34,409 nt of DNA, taken from NCBI GenBank assembly GCA_913054495.1, contig CAJXIY010000025.1, positions 1 to 34,409 on the forward strand. Reading direction: 5' to 3'. The notes under the pieces are model-generated. The model had not been told where the DNA came from and did no database searches. It saw only the letters and a list, made by a program, of their open reading frames with translations. Source of the DNA: an uncultured Gammaproteobacteria bacterium (GTDB lineage Bacteria > Pseudomonadota > Gammaproteobacteria > Pseudomonadales > Pseudohongiellaceae). A program made the translations under genes and the position numbers. This document shows positions 1-8,181 of this stretch, one piece after another (within the stretch, counting starts at the first letter, position 1; each line of letters opens with the position of its first letter).

Positions 1-1002
1 AAGCTTGGAAAATTCAGATATCTGCTGAGAATAATTTTTGTTTAGCTGTGTATAGTTTTTGTCCAGCTGTGCATGAGTCTTGTGAAGCTCGGTTAACTGC
101 TTGCCAAGTTTCTTAGCAGTGCCGGTGATTTCGGCAAGTTCCTTCTCTCGCGCTTGAATCGCCTCGAGGGCAGATTTTACATTGCCTCTTAGCTCGTTGA
201 TGCTCCCGGATTGATCCATCGTTCCCAACATCTGATTGACTTCTGCCGCCGACCATCTAGGCAGCCATTTTGCCAAGACTTTTTCCCTGGCCAGCGCATT
301 CGGGTGGCCTGAGGTGTACTGGGCCTGTTCAATATTCACTGCGGTTTCCGATTCACCACCTGCGCGGTAGAAGGCGGTGATACGATCGCTGTGAAGAAAA
401 CTGCTGTGTTGTGACACCTGCAACCAGAAATCCCAGTCTTCATAAATTTCCAGGTTCTCGTCAAACTCGCAGCCGTCATGGGATAGCGATGCGGCGAATA
501 GCACGGAATGGATAGGGATAAAATTACTCCGCTTCAACTGCGCCGCACTAAATTCCTGATCGAATACATAGTCCAGGGGTTGACCGGATGAATCTACTTT
601 AAGCGTTGCGCTATAGGCGGCGCGGACCTCCGACTGTTGATCCAACAGGCTAACCAGATTCGCTATATGTTCCCGATCGATCCAGTCATCATCATCGAGG
701 AACATCAGGTAGTCACCGGAAGCCTCAGCCATTCCCACGTTTGCCGCGCGCGATCGCTTCAGGCGCTCGCCCAGAGATACCAGGGTGACGTTTCTACCGG
801 GGCACAAATTTTCATAATCCGTGATGCCCGCACCGAGGGCATCCACCAGGACCAGCTCGATGTTGGAATAGCTTTGATCGGCCACGGATTGAAGGGCCTG
901 TTGTAGTTCAGGTCGAATAATCGTGCGACAGATTACCGAAACGAGTTTTGAATCGGCGCTACCGGCACGAAGCGAATCGTCTGAGGGATTGCTCTGCTTC
1001 AT
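1..1002 (-). CDS. Glycosyltransferase family 2, C-terminus cut by window edge
   Basis: The reading frame is open from the ATG at 1002 to the first base of the window, giving 334 residues with no stop, so the C-terminus is missing. An in-frame TAA lies directly before the ATG, which fixes the furthest possible start. The first 100 residues look like a GT-A fold: a VSVICRTIIRPE strand-loop, the stretch RSRAANVGMAEASGDYL, then FLDDDDW, the DXD metal/nucleotide-sugar motif. YEDWDFWLQ further on fits the acceptor side of family 2 enzymes. After about residue 270 the protein becomes Lys/Glu/Gln-rich with repeated TQLNKNY/AQLDKNY units, probably a coiled coil. The sugar donor and acceptor cannot be read from sequence; a role in surface polysaccharide or glycan synthesis is inference. 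It lies 76 bp beyond DUF484, where xerC is found in Pseudomonas. Confidence 0.85.
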   Translation of the reverse strand, partial: MKQSNPSDDSLRAGSADSKLVSVICRTIIRPELQQALQSVADQSYSNIELVLVDALGAGITDYENLCPGRNVTLVSLGERLKRSRAANVGMAEASGDYLMFLDDDDWIDREHIANLVSLLDQQSEVRAAYSATLKVDSSGQPLDYVFDQEFSAAQLKRSNFIPIHSVLFAASLSHDGCEFDENLEIYEDWDFWLQVSQHSSFLHSDRITAFYRAGGESETAVNIEQAQYTSGHPNALAREKVLAKWLPRWSAAEVNQMLGTMDQSGSINELRGNVKSALEAIQAREKELAEITGTAKKLGKQLTELHKTHAQLDKNYTQLNKNYSQQISEFSKL

Positions 1003-1063
1003 TTATACGAATCAAATTGGAGCTGCGGAGAAAGTGATTTAGGAGGAGGATTCATTTGTCGTT

Positions 1064-1093
1064 GCAGCCTCTGAATAATTAATCAGAGGCTGC
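1064..1093. terminator. Perfect 11-bp inverted repeat spanning the DUF484 stop codon
   Basis: The arms GCAGCCTCTGA (1064-1074) and its exact complement (1083-1093) are separated by an AT-rich 8-base loop that holds the DUF484 stop codon. The stem is stable, but no run of T follows on either strand, so an intrinsic terminator is uncertain. It could instead protect the 3' end of the lptM-lysA-dapF-DUF484 transcript. Confidence 0.4.
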
Positions 1094-1807
1094 CTTGGTG
1101 AGTTCTTTATCGATTACCGCACCAATAACTTGTCCAATGAAATCCAGGAACAGCGTATCGAGATTTACATTGAAAAAGTTTTCAGTGTGATTCCCGAACG
1201 CAAGTAAAGCCAGTACTTCGCTATTGTTCACGACCGGGCAGAGGGCCGTCGATTTTATCTTGCTGCTATGCTCCGGAAACAAATAGGCCAGTTGTTCATC
1301 ACTTTGTATGCCGCAGTGTGTCCGTTTCAGGCGGAACACATCGCCGAAATCCTGTTGCAGCTTTTCACTCTTCTCGACCCGTACCGATGGCGATACGCCA
1401 AGGTGATTTCTTTCGACCAGGATAATTTCGCAGACATCAATATTGATTTGATTGCTGAGCTGATCTTGCGCCACATTGGCTATTTCAGTGATGCCCTCGG
1501 CTCGAAGCAGGGCCAGTACAAGATTGCGAGTAGTGTCGAATAATTGATCGTTATTGCGAGCATTTTCGATCAGGTTGTTGAGCTTCTGCCTGGCATCGAT
1601 ACCACGTTCTCTGAGGATGGTAACCTGTCGTTCTAATAGGGAGATCGCCTTACCGGATTCGTGGGGCAATGAAAGCTCGGCTAACAGGTCGTCCTGCTCG
1701 ATAAAAAACTCCGGATGAACGCGAAGATAATCGGCCACTTGAGACGAAGACAGTTTACTCTCTTCATTTTCGGCCAGCTGTTCTGCTGCCGAGGCATCCT
1801 TACTCAT
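1079..1807 (-). CDS. DUF484 family protein (GAF-like)
   Basis: This 242-residue protein matches the DUF484 family, found between dapF and xerC in many gammaproteobacteria. The N-terminal part (about 15-60) carries the typical VADYLRVHPEFF and DLLAELSLPH segments, followed by a helical stretch (about 60-100) that probably forms a coiled coil. The rest resembles a GAF-type sensor fold. The biochemical role of the family is not established. Its ATG overlaps the dapF stop by four bases (ATGA), so it is translationally coupled to dapF and belongs to the same operon. The usual downstream partner xerC is absent; a glycosyltransferase follows instead. Confidence 0.9.
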   Translation of the reverse strand: MSKDASAAEQLAENEESKLSSSQVADYLRVHPEFFIEQDDLLAELSLPHESGKAISLLERQVTILRERGIDARQKLNNLIENARNNDQLFDTTRNLVLALLRAEGITEIANVAQDQLSNQINIDVCEIILVERNHLGVSPSVRVEKSEKLQQDFGDVFRLKRTHCGIQSDEQLAYLFPEHSSKIKSTALCPVVNNSEVLALLAFGNHTENFFNVNLDTLFLDFIGQVIGAVIDKELTKAASD

Positions 1808-2646
1808 AATTGAACACTCCCCTCATAAACGGTTGTCACCGGCCCGGTCATTAGCACATGAGAATCTTGCTGCCGCCAGTTTACGCTGAGCTGGCCGCCC
1901 CTCAACTGCACCTCGACGGTATCATCTAACTGACCCTGTAGGCAACCGGCTACTACGGCCGCACAGGCGCCCGTGCCGCAGGCCCGGGTTTCCCCGACTC
2001 CGCGTTCATAAACCCGCAATTTCAGCCTGGATCTGTCCACTATTTGCATGTAACCGACATTAACGCCCTGGGGAAAATCTGGGTGTGCGCCAAGGGCCTC
2101 TCCAATATCTTTTACGGCCGTGTTCTCGATGTCTTCAACAATTATTACAGCATGGGGATTGCCCACGGAGAGGGCCGAGAACTTAATATTCAGTTCCCGT
2201 CCATCGACCAGCAAGTCTCTGTGGTAGCTATTTTCCTGCACATTTGTATTAAACGGGATTTGAGCCGGAACAAAATCCGGTTTACCCATGTCTACTGTGA
2301 CTTCTCCATTTTCATTGATGTGTAGTGACAGGACTCGATTGAGCGTTTTCACGCTGATGGGGTTCTTAGTCGACAGGCCCTTATCGTGTACATAACGGGC
2401 AAAGCATCTGGCACCGTTACCACAGTGCTCGACCTCGGTGCCATCAGAATTAAAGATTCGGTAGTTGAAATCAACCCCGGCTTCGGTGGGCGCTTCAATC
2501 TGCAGTAGTTGATCGAAGCCAATTCCGGTGTGCCGATCGGCCAGTTTTCGTATTTGCGCGGCGCTCAACTCGATGTCATTGGCGAGCAGGTCCAGCACCA
2601 TAAAGTCGTTACCGAGGCCGTGCATTTTGGTAAAGGAAATTTTCAT
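1804..2646 (-). CDS. dapF: Diaminopimelate epimerase
   Basis: DapF interconverts LL- and meso-2,6-diaminopimelate in the cytoplasm, supplying meso-DAP for peptidoglycan and for LysA. The 280 residues match the family length. The start MHGLGNDFMVLD is diagnostic. The two catalytic cysteines are visible: Cys75 in HCGNGARC and Cys223 in RACGTGAC. Substrate-binding segments FNSDG and GNPHAV are also present. It lies 70 bp after lysA in the same direction and overlaps DUF484 by four bases, the standard gammaproteobacterial order. Confidence 0.97.
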   Translation of the reverse strand: MKISFTKMHGLGNDFMVLDLLANDIELSAAQIRKLADRHTGIGFDQLLQIEAPTEAGVDFNYRIFNSDGTEVEHCGNGARCFARYVHDKGLSTKNPISVKTLNRVLSLHINENGEVTVDMGKPDFVPAQIPFNTNVQENSYHRDLLVDGRELNIKFSALSVGNPHAVIIVEDIENTAVKDIGEALGAHPDFPQGVNVGYMQIVDRSRLKLRVYERGVGETRACGTGACAAVVAGCLQGQLDDTVEVQLRGGQLSVNWRQQDSHVLMTGPVTTVYEGSVQL

Positions 2647-2716
2647 ATTGGGGAGCCTGAGATTGCTTATTGAGGGTTTGTATAGCTTCCGCTTATGTTG
2701 CCCCCGAGATTACCAT

Positions 2717-3970
2717 CTATAGGGGCAAACAGGATTCCAGTTCAAGTTGATCGGCAAGAGATTCGCGCCGTCTGACCAGATGAACATTCGACCCATCTAC
2801 CATAATCTCCGGGGCACGAGGTCTTGAATTGTAGTTGGAACTCATCACAAAACCATAGGCGCCAGCAGAGCGGATCGCCAACAGCTCACTCCCGGCGAGT
2901 TGCAATTCTCTATCTTTTCCAAGGAAATCAGCGGACTCGCAAATTGGACCGACAACATCGTAGGTCGCAAATGCACCGCTACTCCGGGTGACTGGAATAA
3001 TTTCCTGCCAGGCATTGTAAAGGGCGGGCCGCAACAAATCATTCATGGCCCCGTCAACGATGGCGAAGTTTTTATGCTCGCTGCGCTTTACGTATTCAAC
3101 ACGGGTTACGAAGATACCGGCATTGGCAGCGATCGAACGACCCGGTTCTACTATTAATGTCATGTTGCGATCGGCGAGGCGGTTTCGAACGGCAGCGATC
3201 AGGTCGGCAGGTTGCGGTGGTTTTTCCTGTTCATGCCCATAGCTCACCCCGAGCCCGCCGCCCATATCGAAATGAGTTAGATGGATATTTTCCGAGCGCA
3301 GTCGATCTACTAAAACCAACAGGTGGTCGACAGCATCGATAAAAGGCGCCAGGGAAGTGAGTTGTGAACCGATGTGGCAGTCAATACCCACCACCTCGAT
3401 GCCTGCTAGTGTTGCTGCTTGTCGATAGACTTCGAGAGCTTGTGCGCTGGCGAGCCCAAACTTGTTTTCCTTCAATCCAGTGGAAATATAGGGATGGGTG
3501 CCGGCGTCCACATCGGGATTTACCCGCACGGAAATCTTCGCTTGCAAATTCAACCGCGATGCCACCGCATCGATGCGCGTGAGCTCTGGCGCAGATTCCA
3601 CATTGAAACAGAAGATGCCGGCTTTCAGCGCCTGCTTAATTTCCACCTCGGATTTCCCAAGGCCTGAGAAGATGACCTTGCCCGGGTCACCCCCGGCGGC
3701 AATAATCCGTTCGAGTTCACCTCCGGAGACGATATCGAAACCGGCTCCCAGACGGGCCAGCACGTTGAGCACCGCGAGGTTGGAATTGGCCTTCACCGCG
3801 AAACAGATCAGATGTGGCGCTTCACCCAGGGCCGTTTGATAAGCCCGCAGGTGTCGCTCCAGTGTTGCGCGAGAGTAAATGAAGCAAGGCGTGCCATACT
3901 CTCGGACGATGTCCGTGACATTGACTTCTTCGGCGAAGAGCGTGTCATCGCGGTATTCGAAATATTCCAT
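2717..3970 (-). CDS. lysA: Diaminopimelate decarboxylase
   Basis: LysA decarboxylates meso-DAP to L-lysine using pyridoxal phosphate. I place the start at the ATG at 3970 (417 residues, beginning MEYFEYRDDTLF). This matches the usual LysA N-terminus, whereas the longer frame from 4024 would overlap lptM and adds residues unlike the family. The PLP lysine is Lys60 in CFAVKANSN. HIGSQL, the glycine-rich GGGLGVSY phosphate-binding loop, and CESADFLGKDR, which holds the conserved active-site cysteine, follow in family order. It lies 16 bp after lptM and 70 bp before dapF, so the three are probably co-transcribed. The Shine-Dalgarno at 3970 is weak, so translational coupling to lptM is likely. Confidence 0.96.
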   Translation of the reverse strand: MEYFEYRDDTLFAEEVNVTDIVREYGTPCFIYSRATLERHLRAYQTALGEAPHLICFAVKANSNLAVLNVLARLGAGFDIVSGGELERIIAAGGDPGKVIFSGLGKSEVEIKQALKAGIFCFNVESAPELTRIDAVASRLNLQAKISVRVNPDVDAGTHPYISTGLKENKFGLASAQALEVYRQAATLAGIEVVGIDCHIGSQLTSLAPFIDAVDHLLVLVDRLRSENIHLTHFDMGGGLGVSYGHEQEKPPQPADLIAAVRNRLADRNMTLIVEPGRSIAANAGIFVTRVEYVKRSEHKNFAIVDGAMNDLLRPALYNAWQEIIPVTRSSGAFATYDVVGPICESADFLGKDRELQLAGSELLAIRSAGAYGFVMSSNYNSRPRAPEIMVDGSNVHLVRRRESLADQLELESCLPL

Positions 3971-3986
3971 TGGTTTCGCTTGGATG

Positions 3987-4139
3987 TCAGTGAAGAAATG
4001 GGGCCTGGTAGCTGGAGACAGCAAATGCCGCCGGCTCGGGTCGAGTGAGTCCGCCCTTCTGGCCGCAGTGGACCATACCCAGGGCCAGCAGCGTGAGCAA
4101 CAGCATATTCGGCAATTTTTTAGCTGTGAATCTGTTCAT
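3987..4139 (-). CDS. lptM: Small lipoprotein LptM (YifL/LppL type)
   Basis: A 50-residue frame begins MNRFTAKKLPN and carries a hydrophobic signal segment (about 10-24) ending at Cys25. The mature part starts CGQKGGL, close to the CGxKGPL signature of LptM/YifL lipoproteins. In E. coli LptM helps maturation of the LptD-LptE lipopolysaccharide translocon at the outer membrane. Position directly upstream of lysA-dapF is conserved in gammaproteobacteria and strengthens the call. The lipobox is atypical (MVH before Cys instead of LAG-like). It is the probable first gene of the lptM-lysA-dapF-DUF484 operon. Confidence 0.85.
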   Translation of the reverse strand: MNRFTAKKLPNMLLLTLLALGMVHCGQKGGLTRPEPAAFAVSSYQAPFLH

Positions 4140-4193
4140 GGGCCGATTTCTTCGATGAGACAGGACAGTAAACTGCGAAATAGAGAGGCGGCG

Positions 4194-4199
4194 ATTATA
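4194..4199 (-). promoter_or_regulatory. Candidate -10 box for the lptM-lysA-dapF operon
   Basis: Read on the minus strand this is a perfect TATAAT, 54 bases before the lptM ATG. No good -35 hexamer is seen 16-18 bases further upstream, so the assignment rests on the -10 match and on position. Confidence 0.4.
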
Positions 4200-4223
4200 A
4201 CCCTCAAAACCATATAAACACAG

Positions 4224-4244
4224 ACCCCCAGGCGATGCGGGGGT
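4224..4244. other. Short GC-rich hairpin in the 285-bp divergent region between lptM and the ABC operon
   Basis: ACCCCC and GGGGGT form a perfect 6-bp stem around a 9-base loop. It sits upstream of the candidate lptM promoter and about 180 bp before the ABC ATPase gene. No T-run follows on the plus strand. The rest of 4140-4424 shows no credible gene; cyaY, which is divergent from lptM in E. coli, is not here. Confidence 0.25.
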
Positions 4245-4424
4245 GAATAAAGCACGGAGAGCGGGAGCGTGACCAAGGTCGTAAATGTGATTTACAGTGT
4301 CTGATCTTGAAAAGTCAGCTCAGGTTGCTTATATTTGCCGATCACAATTTTGCTGCCATACATCGACACAGAGTAATACAGCGGTGGTGTATAGTTGAAA
4401 GTATCTATCGGGATCCGTAAGTAG

Positions 4425-5357
4425 ATGATTGAAATACGCAATTTGACAAAAAAATTCGGCCGCTTTACCGCGGTCGATAACTTGAGTTTCACGGTGACCG
4501 AAGGCGAGGTATTGGGGTTTCTGGGGCCCAATGGTGCTGGTAAATCTACCACCATGAAGGTCATTACCGGCTTCCTGTCAGCTAGCGGGGGCACGGTTAT
4601 TGTCGATGGTCACGACATCAGCAAAAACCCGATCGAGGTGAAATCACTGATTGGCTATTTGCCAGAAGGCGCTCCCTGCTATGGAGATATGACGACCCTG
4701 GCATTTCTAAAGTTTATTGCCAGGATTAGAGGCTATCGCGGCGAGGAAATTGTCGAGAGAGTACAGCATGTAGTCAACGAGGTTGAGCTGCATTCGGTGT
4801 GCCAGCAAACTATCGAAACCTTGTCGAAAGGTTTCAGGCGACGGGTAGGCCTGGCCCAGGCAATTATGCACGACCCCAAGGTGCTGATTCTGGACGAACC
4901 GACCGATGGCCTCGATCCTAACCAGAAACATCACGTCCGCGAGTTGATTAAGAACCTGGCCCGCGACAAGATTGTCATTATTTCCACTCATATACTGGAG
5001 GAAGTCACCGCAGTCTGCAGCCGCGCCATTATCATTGCCGAGGGGCGAATCGTCGCAGATGGAACACCTGCCGAATTGGAATCAAGATCCAAATACCATC
5101 ATGCGGTTACGGTTAGACTAACCGACGAGTACGACCTCGCTGCAGATCTTTCTGGTCTGGCGGCAGTGAGCGCGGTAGAAAAAGACGGGAGCGAAGAACT
5201 CTCCTATACAATTTTGGCTGCCGGCAATACATCAATCTTTGCCCAGGTTTCAGAAATTGCCCAATCGAAGAACTGGCCGATCACTGAGTTTCACGTTAGT
5301 CGTGGACGCTTGGAAGATGTGTTCAGATCGGTAACCCAAGCCCAGGGAGGTGAGTAG
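4425..5357 (+). CDS. ABC transporter ATP-binding protein, GldA-like
   Basis: A cytoplasmic ABC ATPase of 310 residues. Walker A is GPNGAGKST at 34-42, the signature is LSKGF at 133-137, Walker B is VLILDEP at about 153-159, and the switch histidine lies in STHIL. The C-terminal 90 residues are the accessory region seen in ABC-2 type exporters such as GldA, NosF and CcmA-like drug exporters. It overlaps the permease gene by one base (TAG/GTG) and is followed by a GldG-like gene, the standard order of Gld-type systems. In Flavobacteria GldA/F/G serve gliding; in proteobacteria the substrate of the related cluster is unknown. I do not infer gliding here. Confidence 0.93.
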   Translation: MIEIRNLTKKFGRFTAVDNLSFTVTEGEVLGFLGPNGAGKSTTMKVITGFLSASGGTVIVDGHDISKNPIEVKSLIGYLPEGAPCYGDMTTLAFLKFIARIRGYRGEEIVERVQHVVNEVELHSVCQQTIETLSKGFRRRVGLAQAIMHDPKVLILDEPTDGLDPNQKHHVRELIKNLARDKIVIISTHILEEVTAVCSRAIIIAEGRIVADGTPAELESRSKYHHAVTVRLTDEYDLAADLSGLAAVSAVEKDGSEELSYTILAAGNTSIFAQVSEIAQSKNWPITEFHVSRGRLEDVFRSVTQAQGGE

Positions 5358-6091
5358 TGGACAATCTTGGCATTATTTTCAAACGTGAATTGTTCAGCTA
5401 TTTTGCAACGCCCCTGGCCTACATCTTTATTGTCATATTCCTTATCATGAATGGCATTTTTACATTTGAGCTAGGTGGATTCTACCTTCGTGGTCAGGCG
5501 GATTTATTGCCCTTCTTCGGTTTTCATCCCTGGCTCTATCTTTTCATGGTGCCTGCTATAGCAATGACCTTGTGGGCAGATGAGCGCAAGACCGGCACTA
5601 TTGAATTATTGCTCACTCTGCCCATCAGATTACGGGATGCGGTACTCGCCAAATTTCTGGCGGCGTGGGTGCTGATCGGCATAGCCCTGATGCTAACCTT
5701 TCCAATCTGGGTAACAGTGAATTATCTGGGTGATCCAGACAACGGTGTGATACTGGCTGCTTACCTTGGTAGTTGGTTTATGGCCGGTGGATTTCTGGCA
5801 ATCGGTTCCTGCATGTCGGCGAGTACAAAGAATTCGGTTATTTCTTTCATACTGACTGTCAGCATCTGCTTTCTGTTTGTGGTTATGGGTTCGCCCATAC
5901 TGTTGGAGTCGTTTCCAGGCTGGATGCCCCAGTTTCTCGTGGATGCGCTTTCGGCAATGGGATTTTTGACACATTTCAATTCTATTTCAAAAGGGGTGCT
6001 GGATATCAGGGACGTTCTGTTCTTCGGCGTGTTTATTGCGGCCTGGCTATTGGCTAGCGCAGTCGTCATCGAAATCAAGAAAGCTAACTAG
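5357..6091 (+). CDS. ABC-2 type permease, GldF-like
   Basis: This 244-residue inner-membrane protein starts at a GTG sharing its first base with the stop of the ATPase gene. About six hydrophobic segments are visible (roughly 18-40, 60-75, 100-125, 140-165, 170-195, 220-240). The segment WADERKTGTIELLLTLPIR is the amphipathic coupling element typical of ABC-2 permeases; it ends the first cytoplasmic loop and contacts the ATPase. It forms the membrane channel of the transporter with the upstream ATPase and downstream GldG-like protein. Substrate unknown. Confidence 0.92.
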   Translation: MDNLGIIFKRELFSYFATPLAYIFIVIFLIMNGIFTFELGGFYLRGQADLLPFFGFHPWLYLFMVPAIAMTLWADERKTGTIELLLTLPIRLRDAVLAKFLAAWVLIGIALMLTFPIWVTVNYLGDPDNGVILAAYLGSWFMAGGFLAIGSCMSASTKNSVISFILTVSICFLFVVMGSPILLESFPGWMPQFLVDALSAMGFLTHFNSISKGVLDIRDVLFFGVFIAAWLLASAVVIEIKKAN

Positions 6092-6105
6092 GGAGGCTGC
6101 TGAAG

Positions 6106-8181
6106 ATGAATACGAAATCTCTATTTTCCAGCGCCGGTCTAGTTGTCATAGCCCTTGCCCTGATATTTGCCGTGGCCGTCATTAGCTTGTTGCCAGGCTG
6201 GCGAATCGATCTGACCGAAGACAATCTTTATTCTCTGTCCGATGGCACAAGAAATATCGTAGCCAGTCTCGAGCATCCAATCGAGCTAATGTTCTTTTAT
6301 TCTGACAGTGCAATTGAAGACTTACCGCAGATCAGAAGTTACGGCACTCGTGTCCAGGAATTATTGCGAGAGATCGTGATCGCCAGCAATGGTCGCTTGA
6401 GTATGAGCGTGATAGATCCGGAGCCATTTTCCGAAGAAGAGGATCTGGCAACTCAATATGGTATCCAGGCAGTGCCGGTAACCCAGGGCGGTGCAGCAAT
6501 CTACTTCGGCCTGGTGGTTATTCAGAATGACGTCGATGGCGACAATCCGTTCGCCTTGCCGGTGATGCAAACCATGCCACTGATTCGTCCGGACCAGGAA
6601 CAATTCCTGGAATACGAATTCCTGAAGCTGATCACCAGAGTTGGTAATCCCGATGTGCCGGTGGTGGGTTTACTGACTGAACTGGATATCGATGGTGGCT
6701 TTAACCCCATCATGGGCCAGGCGACTCAGCAGTGGATGGTGATGGATTTCATTCGTCAACTCTATGAAGTCAGACGCGTCGACATCGCCGCCGCTGACAT
6801 CGATGAGGACATCGATATTCTAATGATCGTCCACCCTCAGGATCTTTCACAGCAGATGCTCTATGCCATCGATCAGCACGTCATGCGCGGCGGTAAGACC
6901 ATGGTCTTCCTGGATCCCAGTGCGGATTCTATGGTGACACGATCTCCCCAGGGTAATCTGATACCGGCCGGAATGAGCTCCGACCTGCCTGGACTATTGG
7001 CGGCGTGGGGCGTCGCCTATGCGAGTGATAAGGTACTTACCGATAGCGATCTCGCCTTGCGCGTGCGGATGGGACAGAACCAGCAGCCAGAATCACATCT
7101 TGGCATGCTGGGTGCGCACCGCGACAACCTGGCAGGGGACGATATCATCACCAATCGCCTGGAAACGATTAACTTCTCTTCTAGTGGTGCCATCGCAGCC
7201 GCAGAAAATGCCAGCACCGTCTTCGAGCCGCTGATTCAATCTTCCACTAACGCCATGCTGATGGACGCAGGCTTTCTGGAAGATGTTACTGATCCCTCAA
7301 TTCTATTCGATGAGTTTGTTTCGGCGCAGCAGAGTTTTGTGATCGCGGCCCGAGTCTCTGGCGTAATTGACAGCGCATTCCCGGATGGACGGCCTGTCGA
7401 CGAAGAAACGGAAGTTGAAGCAGCCGAGGAAACGGATGTTGAAGTTGCCGAAGAAACAGAAGTTGAAGCTGCCGAAGAAACAGATGATGAAGAATCGCAG
7501 GTGGATGATACCGATTCTGTGGATGTCATTGCGGCCGATGCCAGTACCGGGGTTGACGATGATCCCGGGGTTGAAGAAGAATCTCCCGGCGCCGACCACA
7601 TCGTCAGTTCCAATGGCGAGGTCAACATCGTGATATTTGCTGACACCGATATGTTGAGTGATCGACTCTGGGTTCAGGTTGCACAATTCCTTGGTCAGCG
7701 CATCCCCCAGCCATTCGCGAACAACGGCGATATCGTCATAAACACCCTGGACAATCTTAGTGGCAGTGCCGACCTGGTGAGCATAAGAAGCCGTGGTACT
7801 TATTCACGGCCCTTTACCAGGGTCTTGAATCTACAGCGGGAAGCTGACGACAGATTGCGCATCGAAGAGTCCGGACTGCTAGATAGGTTGACGGAGACAG
7901 AAGAGGCCCTGACTGAGCTAAATCAAACCGAAGACGGTGAACTCGTCGGCCAGATCGCTCCCGAGATTCAGGCAGAGATAGATCAGTTCAATGCCGAACT
8001 GCTGGATACGAGGCGGCGCTTGCGAGATGTGCGGTTTCAACTAACCGAGGATATAGAGCAACTTGGCGCTACCCTGAAGGCCATCAACACAGGCTTGATT
8101 CCGATATTGTTAACCCTGCTATTACTGGGCGCGAGTTACTTGCGCGCACGACGTCACAGATTTGTAAATCAAGCTGGCTAG
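6106..8181 (+). CDS. GldG-like ABC transporter auxiliary protein with acidic repeat insertion
   Basis: This 691-residue protein has an N-terminal transmembrane segment (about 10-30) followed by DLTEDNLYSLSDGT, the hallmark of the GldG/ABC auxiliary family. The large middle part is periplasmic. A second transmembrane segment (about 662-680) and a short basic tail end the protein. Residues about 600-655 are helical and Glu/Leu-rich, probably coiled coil. A well-conserved motif IVIFADTDMLSDRLWVQ is present near 507-523. Between about 430 and 495 sits a very acidic, low-complexity insertion with an 8-residue repeat, described separately. A good Shine-Dalgarno (AGGGAGG) precedes the ATG. In many proteobacteria a DUF4340 gene follows; here it is missing and the gene converges on a histidine kinase, sharing a CTAG at the stops. 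Confidence 0.9.
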   Translation: MNTKSLFSSAGLVVIALALIFAVAVISLLPGWRIDLTEDNLYSLSDGTRNIVASLEHPIELMFFYSDSAIEDLPQIRSYGTRVQELLREIVIASNGRLSMSVIDPEPFSEEEDLATQYGIQAVPVTQGGAAIYFGLVVIQNDVDGDNPFALPVMQTMPLIRPDQEQFLEYEFLKLITRVGNPDVPVVGLLTELDIDGGFNPIMGQATQQWMVMDFIRQLYEVRRVDIAAADIDEDIDILMIVHPQDLSQQMLYAIDQHVMRGGKTMVFLDPSADSMVTRSPQGNLIPAGMSSDLPGLLAAWGVAYASDKVLTDSDLALRVRMGQNQQPESHLGMLGAHRDNLAGDDIITNRLETINFSSSGAIAAAENASTVFEPLIQSSTNAMLMDAGFLEDVTDPSILFDEFVSAQQSFVIAARVSGVIDSAFPDGRPVDEETEVEAAEETDVEVAEETEVEAAEETDDEESQVDDTDSVDVIAADASTGVDDDPGVEEESPGADHIVSSNGEVNIVIFADTDMLSDRLWVQVAQFLGQRIPQPFANNGDIVINTLDNLSGSADLVSIRSRGTYSRPFTRVLNLQREADDRLRIEESGLLDRLTETEEALTELNQTEDGELVGQIAPEIQAEIDQFNAELLDTRRRLRDVRFQLTEDIEQLGATLKAINTGLIPILLTLLLLGASYLRARRHRFVNQAG
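7402..7494 (+). repeat. 24-bp tandem repeat encoding an acidic 8-residue unit, about 3.9 copies
   Basis: Four units starting at 7402, 7426, 7450 and 7474 encode EETEVEAA, EETDVEVA, EETEVEAA and EETDDEES. Units are 80-90% identical in DNA, so they probably arose by recent slippage and their number may vary between strains. They lie in the periplasmic part of the GldG-like protein at about residues 433-464. Confidence 0.9.

Noticed and set aside
3971-4024. Longer lysA start at 4024
   Set aside because: It overlaps the well-supported lptM gene and adds residues not seen at LysA N-termini.
4292-4594. A 100-residue minus-strand frame between lptM and the ABC operon
   Set aside because: Half of it is opposite the ABC ATPase N-terminus with its Walker A motif, and it shows no family likeness; it is not cyaY.
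7236-7646. A Ser/Thr/Val-rich 136-residue open frame on the minus strand
   Set aside because: It is the complement of the acidic repeat in the GldG-like gene; its repeated pattern only mirrors that repeat.
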